A DNA stretch of 16,047 nucleotides, from contig JBFELL010000052.1 in assembly GCA_041552135.1 (NCBI GenBank), positions 1 to 16,047 of the forward strand. Direction: 5' to 3'. Positions 13,134 to 16,047 of this stretch are shown one piece after another (the stretch's first letter is position 1; the number at the start of each line of letters is the position of its first letter). Origin of the DNA: SZUA-186 sp041552135. Its GTDB lineage: Bacteria > Pseudomonadota > Gammaproteobacteria > UBA9214. A program made the position numbers and the translations under genes. Below the pieces are notes generated by a model that saw nothing but the letters and a program-made list of their open reading frames with translations, did no database searches and was not told where the DNA came from.

Positions 13134-13598
13134 ATGAGACTTTATCTCGTCCAGCACGGTGAGGCGGTCGACAAGGGCATCGACCCCGAACGCCCGCTCA
13201 GTGAGCACGGCCGCGAGGATGTCACGGTAATGGCCGGACGCTTGGCCGATGCCGGCATCCGTGTCGAGCGCGTCTGGCACAGCGGCAAGCTGCGTGCGCA
13301 TGAGACGGCCACCGCGCTGGCGAAGGCCGTCTCCCAGGGTCGCCGGCCCGAGGCGATCACCGGCATCAGGCCCAACGACGACGTGGCGGCCTTTGCCCAG
13401 GATGCCGATGTCTGGGACCAGGACACCCTGGTGGTCGGTCACCTGCCCTTCATGGGGCGGCTGGTGGCCTACCTCGTTACCGGGGATGCGGAGGTGCCGC
13501 TGGTTGCCTACAGGCCGGGTTCCGTGGTGTGTCTGGAGCGCGACGGTGGCGGCGACTGGCTGCTGCAGTGGATGTTGCGCCCGGGGCTGATTGACTGA
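13134..13598 (+). CDS. sixA: SixA-type phosphohistidine phosphatase
   Basis: The 154-residue protein belongs to the histidine phosphatase (phosphoglycerate-mutase-like) superfamily and has the short SixA size. The phosphate-accepting His is in LVQHGEAVDKG (H8), where the usual Arg of the RHG motif is Gln; this QHG form occurs in SixA-annotated proteins of other gammaproteobacteria, to my recollection. Further active-site motifs are HSGKLRAHETA (the Arg that binds phosphate) and VVGHLPFMG (second His). E. coli SixA removes phosphate from His residues of phosphorelay or PTS proteins. The ATG at 13134 begins the first beta strand directly; upstream codons of the open frame lie in the hydrolase gene. 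Its TGA overlaps the ATG of the radical SAM gene by one base (TGATG), so the two are translationally coupled. Confidence 0.88.
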   Translation: MRLYLVQHGEAVDKGIDPERPLSEHGREDVTVMAGRLADAGIRVERVWHSGKLRAHETATALAKAVSQGRRPEAITGIRPNDDVAAFAQDADVWDQDTLVVGHLPFMGRLVAYLVTGDAEVPLVAYRPGSVVCLERDGGGDWLLQWMLRPGLID

Positions 13599-14677
13599 TG
13601 GCGGGTGAGACCGGCAGGCAGCACCGGGGGCGCGCCGCAACCGGCAATCCGGCGAACCGGTTTCATGCCGTGCATTGCGAGGCGGTGGACGACGGCTGGA
13701 GCCGTGAGGAAGACGTGCCACGCCTGCGAACGACGCTGGCCGTGGACAGCAGCCTCTCGGTAATCACCTACAACCGGTCACCCGATGTGCCGTTCGACCG
13801 TTCCATCAATCCCTACCGCGGCTGCGAACACGGCTGCATCTACTGCTTTGCCCGGCCAACACATGCCTGGCTCGATCTTTCTCCCGGGCTCGATTTCGAA
13901 ACGCAGCTGTTCTACAAGCCCGATGCGGTGAACTTGCTGCGCGAGGAGCTGTCACGCAAGGGCTACCGCTGTGCGCCGCTCGCCGTTGGCGCCAACACCG
14001 ATGCCTACCAGCCGGCGGAACGGCAACTGGGGGTGACGCGTGCAATTCTCGAGGTACTGGCGCAGACGCGGCATCCCTGCGTCATCATCACCAAGTCGGC
14101 GCTGATCGAGCGTGACACGGAATTACTGGCCGGCATGGCAGGGCAGGGACTGGTGCAGGTCATGGTGTCACTGACCACGCTTGATCGCCAGCTGGCCCGG
14201 CGCATGGAACCCCGGGCCGCGGCACCGCAGCGGCGACTCGAGGTCATCCGTCGATTGCGCGCCGCCGGTATTCCGGTCGGGGTGCTGGCGGCGCCGGTGG
14301 TGCCGGTGCTGACCGACCCGGAGCTGGAACGGCTGCTGGCCGCGGCCCGCGAGGCCGGTGCGGACAGTGCCGGCTACATCCTGATGCGCCTGCCGCACGA
14401 AGTGAAGACGCTGTTCCATGACTGGCTGCAGGCGAATTATCCGCAGAGGGCGGCGCATGTCATGAACGCCGTGCGCGAGACCCGCGGCGGACGGGAGAAC
14501 GATCCCCGCTTCGGCATTCGACAGTCAGGCAGTGGTGTGCTGGCCGACATGATCGCCGCTCGTTTCCGGCTGGCCGTGAAGCGTCTGCGGTTCCCCGGGC
14601 ATGACGAGCTGAACTGTGAGGCGTTCCGTTCGCCGGCGGCGCTGCTGCAGCCGGACCTTTTCGGCTCCACGGCCTGA
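13598..14677 (+). CDS. PA0069-family radical SAM protein (SplB-like)
   Basis: The 359-residue protein has the radical SAM iron-sulfur motif in NPYRGCEHGCIYCFARPTH (C76, C80, C83; CxxxCxxC), which binds the 4Fe-4S cluster that cleaves SAM. The preceding TYNRSPDVPFDRSINPYRGC and later VGANTDAYQPAER, VIITKSALIERD and VSLTTLD runs are characteristic of this family, which is distantly related to spore photoproduct lyase SplB. The reaction is unknown; DNA lesion or nucleic-acid chemistry has been suggested by that relationship but is not shown. The C-terminal part (PRFGIRQSGSGVLADMI) is also typical. The start ATG overlaps the sixA stop by one base. An 18-bp gap separates it from the small gene that follows, so sixA, this gene and the small gene probably form one operon. 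Confidence 0.93.
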   Translation: MAGETGRQHRGRAATGNPANRFHAVHCEAVDDGWSREEDVPRLRTTLAVDSSLSVITYNRSPDVPFDRSINPYRGCEHGCIYCFARPTHAWLDLSPGLDFETQLFYKPDAVNLLREELSRKGYRCAPLAVGANTDAYQPAERQLGVTRAILEVLAQTRHPCVIITKSALIERDTELLAGMAGQGLVQVMVSLTTLDRQLARRMEPRAAAPQRRLEVIRRLRAAGIPVGVLAAPVVPVLTDPELERLLAAAREAGADSAGYILMRLPHEVKTLFHDWLQANYPQRAAHVMNAVRETRGGRENDPRFGIRQSGSGVLADMIAARFRLAVKRLRFPGHDELNCEAFRSPAALLQPDLFGSTA

Positions 14678-14695
14678 TAATGGGGCGATACTGAC

Positions 14696-14944
14696 ATGGC
14701 ACTGAAAGGCATGGTGCCCCCGGATCCGCAGACCGGTGTTTCGCAGGTGCGCTATGCGGTGATCTTCACGCCGCGCCCCAGCCGCAAGCGCTACCCGGCG
14801 GGTTGCGTGGAGATTTTCGATACCGGATCGGCCGCGATCGAGGCGGCCGATCCGGGAAACAAGCGCCATGCCGCGCGCGTGGTCGGACCGTCAAAATCCT
14901 CCGAGGGGCAGTACATATACTACCTGGTGGAGTGGCTGGGCTGA
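14696..14944 (+). CDS. Small conserved-looking hypothetical protein
   Basis: This encodes 82 residues with a mixed, globular-looking composition: a strand RYAVIFTPRPS, then RKRYPAGCVEIFDTG, a short Ala-rich helix AAIEAADPGNKRHAARV, and a final GPSKSSEGQYIYYLVEWLG. There is no signal peptide or membrane segment and one Cys (C37). GGGG lies about 10 nt before the ATG and the gene follows the radical SAM gene by 18 bp, so it is probably the last gene of the sixA cluster. An internal ATG at 14711 is an alternative start. I do not recognise a domain. Confidence 0.7.
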   Translation: MALKGMVPPDPQTGVSQVRYAVIFTPRPSRKRYPAGCVEIFDTGSAAIEAADPGNKRHAARVVGPSKSSEGQYIYYLVEWLG

Positions 14945-15015
14945 TTCTCCGGAGTCGGCCACAGGGTATGGCCCCGGTTTTGCGGACCACCGGCCCAGGC
15001 GCAGGGAGGCGTGTC

Positions 15016-15351
15016 ATGGCAAGCAGAAAGCGTTGTCGCGCGCAGTCCAAACGACAGGCCCTGACGCGGGCCGATGAATCCGGTCTCGCCGCCGGCCCGG
15101 TCTGCAAAGACACCCGGCCCCGGCACAAACTGGCCCGTTATTGCGTCAGGCCGGTCTTCCCGGGCGACGACGACCCGACAGCGGCGAACTGTAGTGTGCC
15201 TGACCAGCCGCCGGTCACGGATCCCAACGGTCCCTGCCTGGCGTGCCGGCCAGGTCCTGTCATTCGAAATCATAGCGGATGGAGGCGGCGATCACATGTA
15301 CATCGTAATCCTGGGTGTCGGCCCCGAGTCCCAGCACTGTGGGCAGTGTAG
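15016..15351 (+). CDS. Doubtful 111-residue basic ORF with a strong ribosome binding site
   Basis: The ATG at 15016 has GGGAGG 6 nt upstream (15004-15009), one of the best ribosome binding sites in the window. The predicted protein starts MASRKRCRAQSKRQALTRAD, is rich in Arg, Pro and Cys, and has no recognised domain. Its last 92 bases run antisense into the end of the MtrB/PioB-family gene, which is unusual for a real gene. It may be a true small gene whose 3' end was altered, or chance. Otherwise the gap 14945-15259 shows only a short hairpin. Confidence 0.3.
   Translation: MASRKRCRAQSKRQALTRADESGLAAGPVCKDTRPRHKLARYCVRPVFPGDDDPTAANCSVPDQPPVTDPNGPCLACRPGPVIRNHSGWRRRSHVHRNPGCRPRVPALWAV
15237..15254 (-). 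other. Hairpin after the MtrB/PioB-family gene
   Basis: A 6-bp stem (CCTGGC / GCCAGG) with a 6-nt loop lies 6 nt beyond the minus-strand stop codon. There is no T-run, so it is a possible but unproven transcript end. Confidence 0.28.
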
Positions 15352-16047
15352 CGACGCCGTTACCGTCCTTGGCCCAGTCGTCCTCACTGTAGTCCTCGTA
15401 CCAGTAGGCGAGTCTCAGTGAAGTATTTTCCCTGATCTTGTAGGTGCCGTGCAGCCGCGCACTTTTGAGCGTTGACTCCAGATCCGGGTAACCTGCCGCG
15501 TTGTCGTAGTTAATCTTGCCCTTGTAATCCGAATACACCAGGTCGGCACCGATATCCAGCCTGTCGGGAATCGCGGCCCAGTTGATGCCCACACCAACGG
15601 TATGGGTTGTATTTTCGTCATCCATGAACCAGTCGGGCTGGGAGAAACTCTGGCTGCCAGCCTGGTCGGATTTCAGTACTTCCCTTGTATAGTAGGCCGT
15701 GGTTGTCAGGTGTTCATTGAAGAGATAGGAAACATCGGCGGTGTAGCTGATGCCCTTGGCCTCGGTGAGACCAAGTGAGGTGTTGTCGTAGTCATCCTTG
15801 TAGTAATCCGCACTCAGCCCCAGCGTCAGGGGCGATACAGGCGTGATCGTTAGCGCACCGCCCGCCTTGTTGCGTGTGCGGCTGGCAAGATTGTACAGCC
15901 GCATACGCGGGTTCTGCGTGATCTGCGCCACGCTATCGTAATCGGAGTTGCTGCGATTTGCATGGGTATACTTGATTGAAGCATCCAGGATTTCATGCGG
16001 CCTGACCCTCAGCTCGCCCCAGAGGGTTTTCTCCTCGGTGTCGTCCA
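15260..16047 (-). CDS. MtrB/PioB-family outer-membrane beta-barrel protein, C-terminal part
   Basis: MtrB/PioB proteins are outer-membrane porins that sheath a multiheme cytochrome and let electrons cross the outer membrane, in metal reduction (MtrB) or iron oxidation (PioB). The frame stays open to the right edge, so the visible 261 residues are the C-terminal part; the signal peptide and the N-terminal CxxC motif seen in many members would lie outside. The sequence shows alternating amphipathic strands with aromatic girdles (for example SLRLAYWYEDYS, LDIGADLVYSDYKG), the family-like NPRMRLYNLASRTRNKAGG run followed by LTITPVSPLTLGLSADYYKDDYDNTSLGL, and a terminal aromatic strand SIRYDFE. 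The apparent internal start at 15931 is a GTG codon inside the gene and should not be used. Partner decaheme cytochrome genes would be expected upstream, beyond the window. The family call is fairly firm; the electron direction is unknown. Confidence 0.85.
   Translation of the reverse strand, partial: DDTEEKTLWGELRVRPHEILDASIKYTHANRSNSDYDSVAQITQNPRMRLYNLASRTRNKAGGALTITPVSPLTLGLSADYYKDDYDNTSLGLTEAKGISYTADVSYLFNEHLTTTAYYTREVLKSDQAGSQSFSQPDWFMDDENTTHTVGVGINWAAIPDRLDIGADLVYSDYKGKINYDNAAGYPDLESTLKSARLHGTYKIRENTSLRLAYWYEDYSEDDWAKDGNGVATLPTVLGLGADTQDYDVHVIAASIRYDFE

Noticed and set aside
1..16047. Search for CRISPR arrays, tRNA genes, insertion sequences or tandem repeats
   Set aside because: No regularly spaced repeats, transposase motifs, terminal inverted repeats or tRNA cloverleaf-like segments were recognised by eye.

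Overview
The window looks like chromosomal DNA of a GC-rich gammaproteobacterium. The evidence is the gene content: a PA0069-type radical SAM protein, a SixA-type phosphatase of the LVQHGEA kind, a POT peptide transporter and an MtrB/PioB-family outer-membrane barrel. Species cannot be read from the sequence. A Chromatiales-like or other respiratory or chemolithotrophic lineage is only an inference from the MtrB/PioB gene. I see no rRNA, tRNA, insertion sequence, integrase or CRISPR array.

Layout. (1) Positions 122-3539, minus strand: a tight operon of an exported L-isoaspartyl methyltransferase (pcm), a large membrane-embedded spermidine-synthase-like protein that starts directly at the pcm stop codon, and a 65-residue proline-rich protein. 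(2) Diverging from it, plus strand: a lipase maturation factor family membrane protein, then a small SET-domain protein behind its own candidate promoter. A strong rho-independent terminator follows at 6011-6045. (3) Minus strand 6143-8365: a full-length catalase-peroxidase (KatG) that starts at GTG and carries a signal peptide, so it is probably periplasmic. (4) Plus strand: a POT/PTR peptide transporter and a DUF3524 glycosyltransferase related to GTDC1, the animal tRNA-queuosine mannosyltransferase. (5) Minus strand: an exported Ala/Pro-rich protein with an Arg/Trp/Tyr-rich tail. (6) Plus strand: an alpha/beta hydrolase, then a coupled SixA / radical SAM / small hypothetical cluster, and a doubtful 111-codon ORF with an excellent ribosome binding site. 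(7) Minus strand at the right edge: the C-terminal 261 residues of an MtrB/PioB-family outer-membrane protein.

Regulation. Two FNR/Anr/Dnr-type boxes (TTGAT-N4-GTCA[A/T]) lie at 3612-3625 and 11985-11998. Each is centred exactly 41.5 bp upstream of the start point predicted from a -10 hexamer facing the minus-strand gene (pcm operon; Ala/Pro-rich exported protein). This is the class II activator geometry, so both units may be switched on at low oxygen or during nitrogen-oxide respiration. An 11-nt poly-C tract inside pcm could make that operon prone to slippage.

Themes. Several genes act on or in the cell envelope: exported Pcm, the LMF protein, exported KatG, the Ala/Pro-rich protein and the MtrB/PioB barrel. 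Protein repair, protection from peroxide and envelope maturation are plausible shared roles, but this grouping is inference from gene content and location.
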